Assembly: GCF_000149955.1 (NCBI RefSeq) | Contig: NC_030986.1 | Span: 5,049,870-5,113,869 of the forward strand | DNA length: 64,000 bases | Direction: 5' to 3' | Source of the DNA: Fusarium oxysporum f. sp. lycopersici 4287 | Lineage: Eukaryota; Ascomycota; Sordariomycetes; Hypocreales; Nectriaceae | Shown here: positions 11,077 through 21,192 of the stretch, piece by piece | Position numbering within the stretch: position 1 is the first letter of the stretch | Layout: each line of letters starts with the position of its first letter | Program-made: the position numbers and the translations under genes | Notes under the pieces: model-generated | The model's database searches: none | What the model was told of the DNA's origin: nothing | What the model saw: only the letters and a program-made list of their open reading frames with translations

Positions 11077-13447
11077 ATGCACCCGCAGCCAGAACCTCTG
11101 GAGCCACCCGGAGCATTCAAAGTGCCTAGAAAGCTACCTGCGGTTCGAGGAGCATTTCAGCGCTTTACTGCTGCTACTCTCGACTGGACAGCGGAGTGGT
11201 CTCAGACTGACGAGTGGGCCAAGAAATACTGCAGCAAAACCAATGCTGTAGCCCCAACTGAAGACAATGCGTTAGTGGAACAGCTCAGAATAGGAACTGG
11301 CGAGGAGTTTGAAGAGGATGTATTGACTTTCTTTCAATCCAACCTGTCATCACGCGTGCTGAAAGGCCAGGCAAAACGGGTGAAATCGTTTTGTGATAAT
11401 GCCTACCATATCCTCGACAGTGCAGCCTCAGAGGGCATCAATACCGTTAATAGCCAAAACCCTACAGCTTGGGTATCTGATCGAGACTGGTACCCTGGGG
11501 GTAACTTTGGACGAGTGTTGAACAGGAGAGAGCTCTATGCGGTGTTAAGGAAGAAGGTATAGTCACTCATCCCTATTTTATGGAATATCAGAAGTAGCCT
11601 ATAGTTAGGCCTCAGTTACAGTCAGATACTGACCCTCCTGCAGCCCTTTGTTAGGAGTGGCCAGCAAGTCGAGATAGGCCCACCCCGCCGCATGTAAGTC
11701 AACTCACCCACCTCAGCCTGATCGGAGTATGTATATCTAACCAAGATTGGATTTAAGCTATGTCAACAAACCCGACGGAGCGAGTGTCATGGCAATCATT
11801 CGTACCACACCACCCTCACAAGTTCCTGGCTTCCAAGAGCTATTGGCCAACTACATTACAGCCTCCCCAAAGCCAGTCATTCGATCAAGGGAGATGGTAA
11901 GTGAATCTTGGCACACACTCATTCGAATGACATGACTTGCTGATTAATTGCTGATTTAAAAGACATGGTGGGGTGCAAGGTCATTTATATTCTTCTTCAG
12001 CCTTCCCTTCTTTGCCATCAGTACCCAAGATCTCCTTGATACTCGATCGTTTTTCAATGGCCAAGTTCAACTTCGACGTCGATATGACCTTTCCTTTTTA
12101 AAACTCGGGGGTCGTGAACCGGAGTTCTACGACGAAGATGATGCTTTTCGAAACAAACCATACTTGGTTGAAGCTGTTTATTCAGTTGTGGTGACAGGCC
12201 GCAGCGACAAATATTGGGCTGCAGCTTGCTTCAACGACGACTTCTTCGACAACACCGATGATCAGAGACTTTCTTCTGAGGATGATACCGAACATGTGGC
12301 CGGAAGTACAGATCCTATAACCTTCAAGGAAGAGGGGAAGACTGAGTCTCCTCGTGGCTATGCTCTTGCTGCATTGGCAAGTATTGTCTTGAAAGTCGCA
12401 GATTACCACAAAGACATCGAGGACCGATTCGAGGCCAGTTTAAACCGCCATGTAAGTCTTATAAGGATACTAAGAATATGTACTGCATGGCGAAGGAACC
12501 TGGTGCACGGCTGTGCTGCTCCTGATAATGTCTACGGCTAACGTTTGAGTTTAGCAGAGTTCATCGCGCAATGGGCCATTTGAGTCGGCGGCCTTTGAGC
12601 AAATTCAAGATTGGAGAAAAAAGTACCTAGAGGTACTCGACATTGTCATCCAGTACAACGCCCGAATCATTGAGAAGCTCGAGCACTTTTTATCCTACCA
12701 CCTTGTCATCAGCTCTGATGGATTACCGCAGCACTCGTTGTGGCAAAGCGTGCATAACGAAGAACGAGCATCGCAGTCTCTCAACGATATAATCGCCAGT
12801 TTATATAGCCTCCGCGATATAGATAGCGAGTTGCGGCGTTTCCTCAAGACTTGCACCGAGGCAAGACGCGACGTGAGTACCATGAGCCAACGGCACTATA
12901 GCGTTGGAATTATCGCGCAACTGGACTGACAGGTTTATAGAGAAAAGATGACCACGTGAAGGAGCAAGCGAACAGAGCCAAGAAAAATCAGCGAATTACT
13001 TTCGCGGCATTTGTATGTTCCAGCCGTTCCTGACCGAGGGTTGTTGTGTACTAACACTCGTTCTCACAGGTCCTTGGCATCTTGAATTTGATTGCTCAGA
13101 TATATGCCTGTCGGCCACAGAAGGACAGCAACTGGTTGGCCTCGCCTGGATTTCTCATCCTCATAGGGGGGAGTTCTGTCATTTGCATTGTCATATGCCT
13201 CGTCCCATTCTGGGCAGATGTGTCCCAATACCTTGCTGAGCTCGGTTGCCATATGTCTAAGCGCGTGTCAGCAAGTTATCGAACCGCTTTGGAGCAAATG
13301 AAGTGCCTGGGAGATCTCTTTTGCTATTTCAGATTTGCTGCAGCTGCGGTATGGGATATTCTACGGCTGCGACTGATTGGTTTCATTTTTAGGAGGAGAG
13401 TGAGGAGGGCACTTAGAAGAGCCGGAAGGAGAATACCCCCTGTATAA
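11077..13447 (+). CDS. module protein A: large fungal protein with CorA-like coiled-coil and two-TM C-terminus
   Basis: Seven exons: 11077-11556, 11644-11693, 11758-11896, 11963-12451, 12555-12872, 12941-13012 and 13070-13447, 641 aa. The frame is kept through all junctions and all lengths agree with the paralogue at 15473. The N-terminal region has a conserved AWVSDRD stretch. Next come the segments YVNKPDGASVMAIIRT, a Trp-Trp-Gly then SLPFFA stretch, and EAVYSVVVTGRSDKYW with an acidic CFNDDFF. A helical, charged region (about 375-510) precedes two hydrophobic helices (about 511-530 and 543-563). Copy A then has a unique basic tail of about 65 residues with another hydrophobic stretch. Topology resembles CorA-type channels, but I see no GMN signature, so transport is not claimed. 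Start may lie upstream through an extra exon. Confidence 0.8.
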
Positions 13448-13883
13448 ACCTTGCAGAACTGTTAGGTTCGATGAATTAGTACCTAGGGAACCAGCTCTCG
13501 TACATATATATATATATAAGCCTACTCCGCACCTTCTGTTCCTATGATTTTACTGTTGTTTATTCTACTATGTAATAAGTGCGTATAAATATCTAGAAAG
13601 CAATTTCGTTCATCACCATCAACTTATGAGCGTAGCCAGGTGGAGACTAGCTTCAAAGTGCCGCGCTGGATCGCTCCTTTATTTTGCTTTTTGCTTGTTT
13701 GTCCATCTCTCAGCCTCAGCTGCATACCAATATCCATGATGTACATCTGCTATCATTCTCTGATCTTGTAACTTGCAACATCACCGAAAGGCTGGCATAT
13801 TGACAGCAATGCTCATTTTTGATACCTCTATTGCCTGAGTCTCGACCTATTTCCTGGCCATCGATCTGTGCGTTCGCCTTCCC

Positions 13884-13922
13884 TCCCCCCTTTCTCCCCC
13901 CTTTCTCCCCCCTTTCTCCCCG
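13884..13922. repeat. 11-bp polypyrimidine tandem repeat
   Basis: About three copies of tttctcccccc in a row, a homopyrimidine tract on the plus strand flanked by more C/T. Lies in the spacer between the two module copies. Confidence 0.85.
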
Positions 13923-14344
13923 TCGGGCCGCTTGGACAAGGTCGCACCGACCGATTGACTGTTGGATCACATTCCTTCGCGGTAGTGTAATCTCGCTTCC
14001 ATATCCTGGAAGCCTCCTACACAACTGTTCATCAAACATGTTCCTGTTTCACTGAGTAACCGTCCACTGTTACAAATATAACAGCTTCTCGCACCACGTT
14101 TGACACAATACAAACCGTCACGAACCCAAGCAAGAGACAATCGTCGTCTCTGTTTGGCCTCAGACGTTCAACAATGCATGAGTCTCGGACGGCTATCATG
14201 CCTGGAGTTGATTACACGAGCCCTCAGACTAAAAAGGATCATCTCAAAGTAATTATGCCTCCCCTGCATACAATCCCTTGCTGGGGCGCCACATGGTCAT
14301 TCCAGGCTCACAATGTATAAGTGCACGGCTCTGCATGGAAAGTT

Positions 14345-14388
14345 TTCAGACTGGACCAGAATTACTCGTAATTCTGGTCCAGTCTGAA
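14345..14388. repeat. 44-bp near-perfect palindrome
   Basis: Two perfectly complementary 21-nt arms (14345-14365 and 14368-14388) are separated by only two bases (tc). The left arm begins ttcagactggaccag. It could extrude as a cruciform or form a very stable RNA hairpin. It is not inside a recognised gene and lies midway between the module copies. Confidence 0.9.
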
Positions 14389-14580
14389 TCATGTTGTTTG
14401 TGTTACCTTCTACTGGACCTTTCCGCGTCGAAATCACTCTGGTTTTTGTTTGTATTATCCAGGCGCTTATCCCCGTGTTGTTATGGCTAAGCTCGAATTA
14501 CAATGCCATCCAATCGCTGGTTGATGGCTATGTTGAAAGGGTGTTGAGGCCAGCCTGCTTGCTGATGTCAGTTTCATGGC

Positions 14581-14620
14581 ACCCCAGAGTAAAGCTTGAT
14601 ACCCCAGAGTAAAGCCTGAT
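14581..14620. repeat. 20-bp tandem duplication directly before a start codon
   Basis: Two adjacent 20-bp units (14581-14600 and 14601-14620) differ at one base. They begin accccagagtaaagc and end immediately before the ATG chosen for the zinc-ribbon gene of copy B. Confidence 0.9.
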
Positions 14621-15098
14621 ATGGTTCTCATCGAAGTACAGCACCGACAACTTTCTCAACTTTTAAGTCACACTGCAGAGCCACAAATTCCGAGTTGCTC
14701 CTATGGAGTTTACCTATTGCAGAGAAAAGGGCAAATTTTACTATCTCTCTTATGCAGAGTAACCCTATCAAACAGCACTGGACTTTCTTGCAGCTACCTT
14801 CGAAAACCAACTCAGGCTTGGACAAGCCAAGTCAGTTTAGTTCCTCGATTCTCCCTCGGCAAGAACAGTCTCCCTCGAAACGTCAGGAGAGCAGTCTGGA
14901 TCTGGATCTGCGTGAGTGCCTAATATGGAGTCTGAAAGAGATAGCCAGAATTTCTTTAGATATATACAGCTGCTAACACTTGAATTCTAGTGCCAGTGTG
15001 GCCACGGTGGTATGAAAGTCAGTGTTGATCCATGCCCTTACTGCAGTACTCCACGGTGCCCGAATTGCGAGACTCGAAGAGTCCATGGTCGCGCTTGA
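14621..15098 (+). CDS. small zinc-ribbon-like protein, module copy B
   Basis: Exons 14621-14911 and 14991-15098, 132 aa. The intron (79 nt, branch GCTAAC, acceptor TTCTAG) sits at the same point as in copy A, just after codons for VWIWIC. The second exon encodes CQCGHGGMKVSVDPCP, then C-x4-C-P-N-C and a basic end. Over the 30-residue core, 24 positions are identical to copy A; the changes are mostly between the cysteines, and all core Cys except one extra in copy A are kept. The N-terminal 90 residues share no clear similarity with copy A, so that part of the model (start, possible further introns) is uncertain. The gene precedes the larger module gene by 374 bp, same strand. Confidence 0.7.
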
Positions 15099-15472
15099 TC
15101 ATTGGAATACAGCTCCGAAACAACAACCTACCAACATTCTTGGGGAACAGCCCACTAAGAATTTACAGAAAGATAAATAAGTCAAAGAGACTATCGGGCG
15201 TCTCAGAACCTTTCTTGGGTTCGTGCTGGATCTATAGTCATTTTGCCTTAGAACCTATTCCCTTCTTGAGTGAGTACGTGCCACTCACAATTTGCACGTT
15301 TGGACTTAGCTCTTAAAGAACACGGGGGCAAGAGCTTGACGCGTACTCCTTTTTCTCATAGTTACCTATTTTAATAGCTGTCTGATGGACAGTGTAATCT
15401 CTACTAGTGCTGTGAGGTGACTGATATGGTGAGATCTAGCAGGATCGAGGCCCTTTTGACCACGAGCGAGAC
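15099..15472. other. spacer between the two genes of module copy B
   Basis: 374 bp, nearly the same length as the corresponding spacer in copy A (350 bp). No other feature is seen. Confidence 0.5.
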
Positions 15473-17715
15473 ATGGCATCCACGGTTGAGAGCTTACCAA
15501 AGCCAGAACCACCTCGAGAATCATATAAATTCCCCACGATCGGCGGCTATCTCGAACGTGTAAAAGCCACTACCCTTGAATGGGGAGACTGGTACGAGTC
15601 TGACGAGTGGAGGAAAAGGTTTGGAAACAAAGTCATGATCATCCCTCTGGATGAGAATAAGGCTTATCTCGAGGTCCTACATGCCACAGGTCTTGAAATC
15701 GATGAGATTCCTGCGTTCATGACTCCTTACCCAAGCTCGCCTCGATGGGAACGCAGGGTCTTGCTTGTTGAAGGATTCTGCGAGGGGGCAGATTTCACAC
15801 TCCGAAATTTTGTGCCAGATGACGCTAGCAGTTCCCGATTGCAAGATACGCAAGAACCGAAAGCCTGGGTCTCAGATCGCAATTTAATCCATCCACGAAA
15901 TGGGCAGTCTCGCCGAGCGTATGGCCGCATTGTGAATAATGTCGAGCTTTATGAGATCGTACAGCAGAAGGTACAAATGCTCTCTTCTGTTGCTTGTTCC
16001 TTTCCAGAATCACATAACACCCAGGTAACTAATCCAGTTGTTTAATCTAGCGGTTCTGCGAGGATTCGCCTGAAAAAGTTCCCGGTAGCTCTCGACGGAT
16101 GTAAGTTAACCTCCACTCCATTGGCACTCACGTAGATGTCAGTTTGCTCACCCTTACTGCGTCTAGATATATCAGTAACCCCAACGGTGTTAGTATACTG
16201 GCACTTCTGAGAACAGCACCTGCATCACACGTGTCCGGGTTTCGCAAGCTCTTCGCAGGTTATCTTAATCCAAACCCAATTGCCGATTTATCGTTGAGTG
16301 ACGCTGTAAGTGCACTCGACAACATGTCTACTCTGACTGCAAGTCCGCTTCGCTAACTTTTGGCTCCAATTTCTTAGAACTGGTGGGGTGCTGCAAATTT
16401 TGTCATCTCCTTCAACCTTCCTTTCTTTGCAATTGGTACACAAGATAACCAAGACAGTCGTACATTGTCTGGGAATCAGTATCTTAGGGCCCGGTACGAT
16501 CTGGATTTTCTGTATCTCAGAGACGAGACAGCCACTGCAGATCAGCAAGTCAACACCTCCTTTCACGAGAGGGCTGTTTTACATGAAGCTGTCTATTCAC
16601 TTGTGATTACGGGCCGGAGTGAGCGCTATTGGACAGCGGTTTGCCTGGACGACGACTTTTTCGAGGAAGAACCGAGACTCGCAGAAGAGGAATTAGTTGA
16701 GGCATCAGAAGACCCTATCATCATTCAAGCAGAGCTTAAGGCCACAGGGACAACTCGTTCACCTCGAGCATATGCACTAGCATCCCTTGAAAAGGAACTT
16801 GAGAAGATAGTTGAGTATCACGGAAATGTCCAAGACTGGTTCGGCAAGAGTCTTGATCGCTACGTAAGTTTGTTACCTTATTTTCATACTAGAGATTACT
16901 TAGAATGTTGTCACTTGGGAATTCGCGAATACCATTTGTGTTCTTTTTCAACTAACATCTCACAGACCAACATTGCCCGAGGAGATGACTCTCAAGGAGT
17001 CCCGAGTCAACAAATTCAGCACTGGGAAAAGCGATTTCCAGATTTGCTGGACAGGATCATTTACTTCAACTCTAATATCGCGAGCAAGGTGAATGACTTC
17101 CTTGCGGGACATATCATGCTTGGACAGAAGGAACTACTTCAGGGACCATTATGGCAAGGCCTGCAGGGCGATTATGGTGCTTTAGGATCCTTGCGAGGCA
17201 TCAAAAGCTCTTGCAGCCAGCTCAGCGACATCGATGGCCATCTTAGGATACTGAAAGAGAAAGAGAGAGTCTTTAGGCGCGAGGTGAGCTCTCACTTGGC
17301 CTCCTATTCCACTCCTTAGGGCCTAACGCCACACAATATAGAGGTATACTGACCATGAGTAGAGGGAAAATCACCATGCGAAAGAAAGGCAGAAACGAGA
17401 CAAGAGGATGCAACAGATCACCATTGCGGCATTTGTAAGTTTGTTACTCAAAACGCATTGAACGACTGAGGCTAAACTTAACAGGTCCTAGCTATCTTGA
17501 ACTTGGTTGCACAAGTTTATGCTGGCAAACCAGACAGCCAAGACTCCTCCTCAACACCGGGCTACCTTACTCTGGTGGTTATCTTCAACGTGATATGCGT
17601 TCCTGGGATCCTGTGGTTTCTGTGCCCATACGTGTCTTGCTACAGCAAGAAGCTATGGGAGCTCTTTGCATCAAAACTACAAAATGCTCGGAGTTCTGCC
17701 AGTAGCCTACCGTGA
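15473..17715 (+). CDS. module protein B: paralogue of module protein A
   Basis: Seven exons: 15473-15970, 16051-16100, 16167-16305, 16378-16863, 16966-17283, 17363-17434 and 17485-17715, 597 aa. Exons 2, 3, 5 and 6 (50, 139, 318 and 72 nt) have exactly the lengths found in copy A, and all six introns are at matching positions and phases. Shared landmarks are AWVSDRN, a Tyr-Ile then SNPNGVSILALLRT stretch, LPFFAIGTQD, EAVYSLVITGRSERYW followed by LDDDFF, and the QQITIAAF lead into the first membrane helix. Two membrane helices lie at about 516-535 and 547-567. The protein ends about 30 residues after the second helix, without the long basic tail of copy A. Likely a membrane protein; activity unknown. 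Intron 4 (16864-16965) is in frame and could be read through. Confidence 0.85.
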
Positions 17716-18553
17716 ATTGATTCGAGAAGGCGACCGGCAGGTTGCGAGGAGGAATGGCCCGTTGGAATGCACTTTTGTTTCAATGTCACTTTGTTACGAG
17801 CTTTCGTAAGACAATGTACAGATGCAGCCCAAAGGCCCAGACTGAGCGAGTCTCTGAGAAGGCATTGCGAAACATCAAATCCAAAACAACAAGAGAACTG
17901 ACTGCTATTTGATAGCACGGTTATGGTCACGCTGCCATTTCTCAAACGAGGCGACCACAATGAAACGTCTTGATTTGTCAAGATGCCGAGGTAATCTTTT
18001 GAGCGCAAGGGTTGCCTCGGGCCTCAAAATACGTGTGTTGCCGGGTTGAGGCTCTCAGTTGCTGTCACATGCAGCAGCATCTTCAACCGAAAACTCGGGT
18101 TTGGGCAACAAGATCGTCATCTTATGACAAGTGATACTTTTCTTGCTGGCAAAGGATATTGCAAATGGTTATTGGATGTTATCGCTGTCACGACTTGTAA
18201 TGTTATTGTGCTCTTCTTCACCGGTCTCTCGCCAGCCAATACTATCTGGCAGCCTCATTTACGACGAATCACGGGTGCTATATGCGAGTGCCAACACATC
18301 ACGCAGCCTAAAGGTTGGGCAACATCGAAGCGGCGTGGAAGCTTCCCCAGCAAATGAAATACTGAATTATCAACATGAGGCTTTCCAATGACAAAAGTCT
18401 TGATACCCGACTACTCCTTTGCTTGCAGTTCAAATGGCTTCAGGCGCCCATGCCTTTTCAGCTTGACCAGTTGGGACCACGAGGCAGCCGGAAACTCGAC
18501 CTCTGATTCATCTCTTTTGCAAAACTCATCACTATTACTGTACTATCGTGGCT
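17716..18553. other. intergenic region
   Basis: About 0.84 kb between module copy B and the ArgRS-like gene. Short open frames only. No repeat or RNA gene seen. Confidence 0.5.
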
Positions 18554-20516
18554 ATGGCAGCAACTACTTGTTCCGTCAGCGGCATCGAGAACCTTCTTGG
18601 GAGGGTAGGACTGGATACACCAATCCCGGAGTTCCCTGGCGCAGACATTGTGCACAATCCGCAGGACATCTTTCGAGTCTATCTTGCCGATACGCTGGAA
18701 AAGCTCCTTCACTGCGATCGGATGGTTGCCTATGATGCCATACAGACCTCTAACGTCACGGGAATGGGCGACCTTGTAATTGTTGCTCCAAGGCTTAGAC
18801 TCAAGGATGTCAAGCCTGAAGATTTGGTGAAAGATCTTCTCCAGAAAGTACGATCACTTGACACAAAGACGATGGTCGTCACTGACATGTAATCGCACAC
18901 AGTTACCAAGAACACCACCATTTGGATGCCCTCTACGTGACGGTATTCGCTTGCAAGTGTATTTCTCGCCCAATACTCTCCCTCGCCTCTTACTGTCATA
19001 CATCAGTGACAGGAGCACCTCGTACGGATATGACACATCACTCGGTTTGACCGATCCTGCTTCGCCCGATGGATCGAAGAAGAAAGTCATCGTGGAATAC
19101 TCGTCCCCGAATATGGCGAGCGAGTTTCAGGTGTCGCATTTACGTAGCACCCTGATTGGCACATATATCGCTAATATTTATGCTAGCATGGGATGGGATG
19201 TTGTGAAGATGAACTACCTAGGGGATTGGGGGAAACAGATTGGTCTTCTTGCAGCTGGTTGGGAGAGGTTTGGTTCAGAAAATGAGTTTGCTAAGCAGCC
19301 ACTTCGCCACCTCCTTGAAGTAAACCACAAGATACAGGATCTCTTCAAGCCAGAGATGGAAGAATGCAAGATTGCAAAAGCTAAAGGACAAGACGTCACC
19401 GATATTGAGTCACGGGGCTTGTATGCTGAGCGAGACATCTTCTTCAAGAAAATGGAGGACAAAGAGCCAGAAGCAATCGCAGTATGGCAACGGTTTCGTG
19501 ATGCTACCGTCAGGGACTACACCGATTCGTATGCGCAACTCGGAGTAACGTTTGATGAGTACTCTGGGGAGTCGCAGGTGACTGCCGAGTCTATCGCCGA
19601 AGTGGAACAGATCTTGAAGGACAAGGGCATATACGAAGAGCACGAAGACTCGTGGAAAATCGATTTTCCTAAACACGACGCAAAAGGACTTTCACTTGCA
19701 GTACTACGATACCGAAACGGGACGACTTCTTACTTGCTACGCGATCTTGCTGCAGTGTTTGACCGATACAAGAAACACAAGTTTGACAAGATGATCTATG
19801 CCGTTGCAATGGAGCAAGAAATGCACTTCCACCGAGTTACCAAGACTCTTGAGCTCATGGGGAGACATGATCTTGCAGAGCGCATTCAACACGTACCATT
19901 TGCCAAGATCAATGGCCTCCCAGAAGAACTCAAGGAAGCTGCACTGCTGAGTGACTACCTGGACGGCTGCCGATCGATGTCGCATGCTGGTCTTGACGAG
20001 GATGACGAAGAAGCGTCCTATGTGGACAAGTCTGAAAATTCAGTGAGGCAACTCAGTCTTGCTGGTCTCTTCATCCAGGATCATTATCACAAGCGAACTA
20101 CATCATATGCGATCGATCCCAAGAAGATGATATCTCTTGAAGGAGAGACAGGTGCGGCCATCCAGAACTGCTACGCCCGATTACTAGCACAGTTAGGATC
20201 AGAGCCCACGCAGTTCGATTATACCACTTTGGATCATACTTCACTGGAAACAGCAGACTATTCTGAGCTTTTACGCATACTCCTGCAATATCCAGATGCT
20301 GTCCATGGCTCCTTTAAAACACTGGAGCCATCGTTCATTGTCGGATACTTATTACGACTTGTCGATCAATTGATGCTAACTCTTGACGACGACGATGAGA
20401 AGGATTGGGCCGGCCTCGAAGCTGCTAATGAAGCGAGACTCGCACTCTACGAGAATACAAGACAGGTTTTCGAGAATGCGCTTAGGCTTCTTGGCGTGGC
20501 ACCATGGAGCCCATGA
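18554..20516 (+). CDS. arginyl-tRNA synthetase paralogue lacking both class I signature motifs
   Basis: Exons 18554-18847 and 18903-20516, 635 aa, full length for a fungal ArgRS. Order: N-terminal tRNA-binding domain (about 1-95); catalytic Rossmann fold with IVEYSSPNMASEFQ, NYLGDWGKQ, EYSGESQV and FDKMIYAVAMEQ blocks typical of ArgRS; anticodon-binding helical C-terminus ending LRLLGVAP. The HIGH box, normally H-x-G-H in ArgRS, reads Q174-V-S-H177. The loop that should hold the KMSKS-type sequence (MSTRKG in yeast) is replaced near residues 431-445 by NGLPEELKEAALL. Both ATP-handling motifs are therefore lost while the frame is intact, so ordinary aminoacylation is unlikely. It is either a pseudo-enzyme or repurposed; the true housekeeping ArgRS should be elsewhere in the genome. 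Confidence 0.88.
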
Positions 20517-21192
20517 GAGTCTTGGGACAATTCAGTGTCGTTACCAATTGTGGTCTATATGTCTTGGATCTTTTGCCTGTTTTTTCTATTAGGTCCTGCA
20601 AGTTTGGCGTTTGTATAGGGTTGCCCTCCAGATTGGATCTGTCTGGTTTAGACATTGCTTCTCTGTTCAGTGAAATATATGATGAATAACAAAGACCTGC
20701 TGGGGCAACAAAAACACAAGTGATCGTAGGATCAACACAAGTCCTTGAACAAAGAAGAGTGTCTGACAACTTGTTGTGTTGTTTAGGTATCAAATGACAT
20801 CTAGTTGTCTCATGTCTATCCTTTGTGTCAAACCAAATTCACATAGTATGTATGCAAAGATCTCATGATGAAGAGAATCTTCTAGATATTATGTTCTTTT
20901 ATTATCTTAATTAAATTGACTACCCTGGAACTTGGAGGACATCATAAGGGTCCTCGCAGGTGCGGGGCGGGGCAGTTGGAGCTTCACCCAATGGGAAGCT
21001 CCCTGCATAGACTTGCATCGAATGAGCTAGAAGGCATCCATGGCCCTCTTCCCCACCAAAGATCGCCTGGGGCGACTCTCTCATATTTCATCGTCTAGTA
21101 ACTTTGACTCTTTGATACCACAGACTCATTATTCAGATCAGAACTGTTCTTTAATAGCTATAACCCTCAGATTCTGTTAATTCACACACGAA
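20517..21192. other. intergenic region and STI1 promoter
   Basis: 676 bp. The right half should hold the STI1 promoter. I saw no clear heat-shock element triplet by eye. No other feature. Confidence 0.4.

Larger units (their letters stand above)
13448..14620. other. spacer between module copies A and B
   Basis: 1.17 kb with no convincing gene. It holds a short (TA)n run near 13501-13518, a pyrimidine-rich tandem repeat (13884-13922), a near-perfect palindrome (14345-14388) and a 20-bp tandem duplication (14581-14620), each listed separately. Confidence 0.6.

Noticed and set aside
10105..20516. Transposon or RIP-mutated repeat as the origin of the duplicated block
   Set aside because: No transposase, reverse transcriptase or terminal repeats were seen. 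The duplicate genes keep intact frames and ordinary base composition, unlike C-to-T mutated repeats.
18554..20516. Calling the ArgRS-like gene a pseudogene
   Set aside because: No stop or frameshift across 635 codons and conserved blocks throughout; only the two catalytic motifs are lost, so it is reported as a diverged coding gene.
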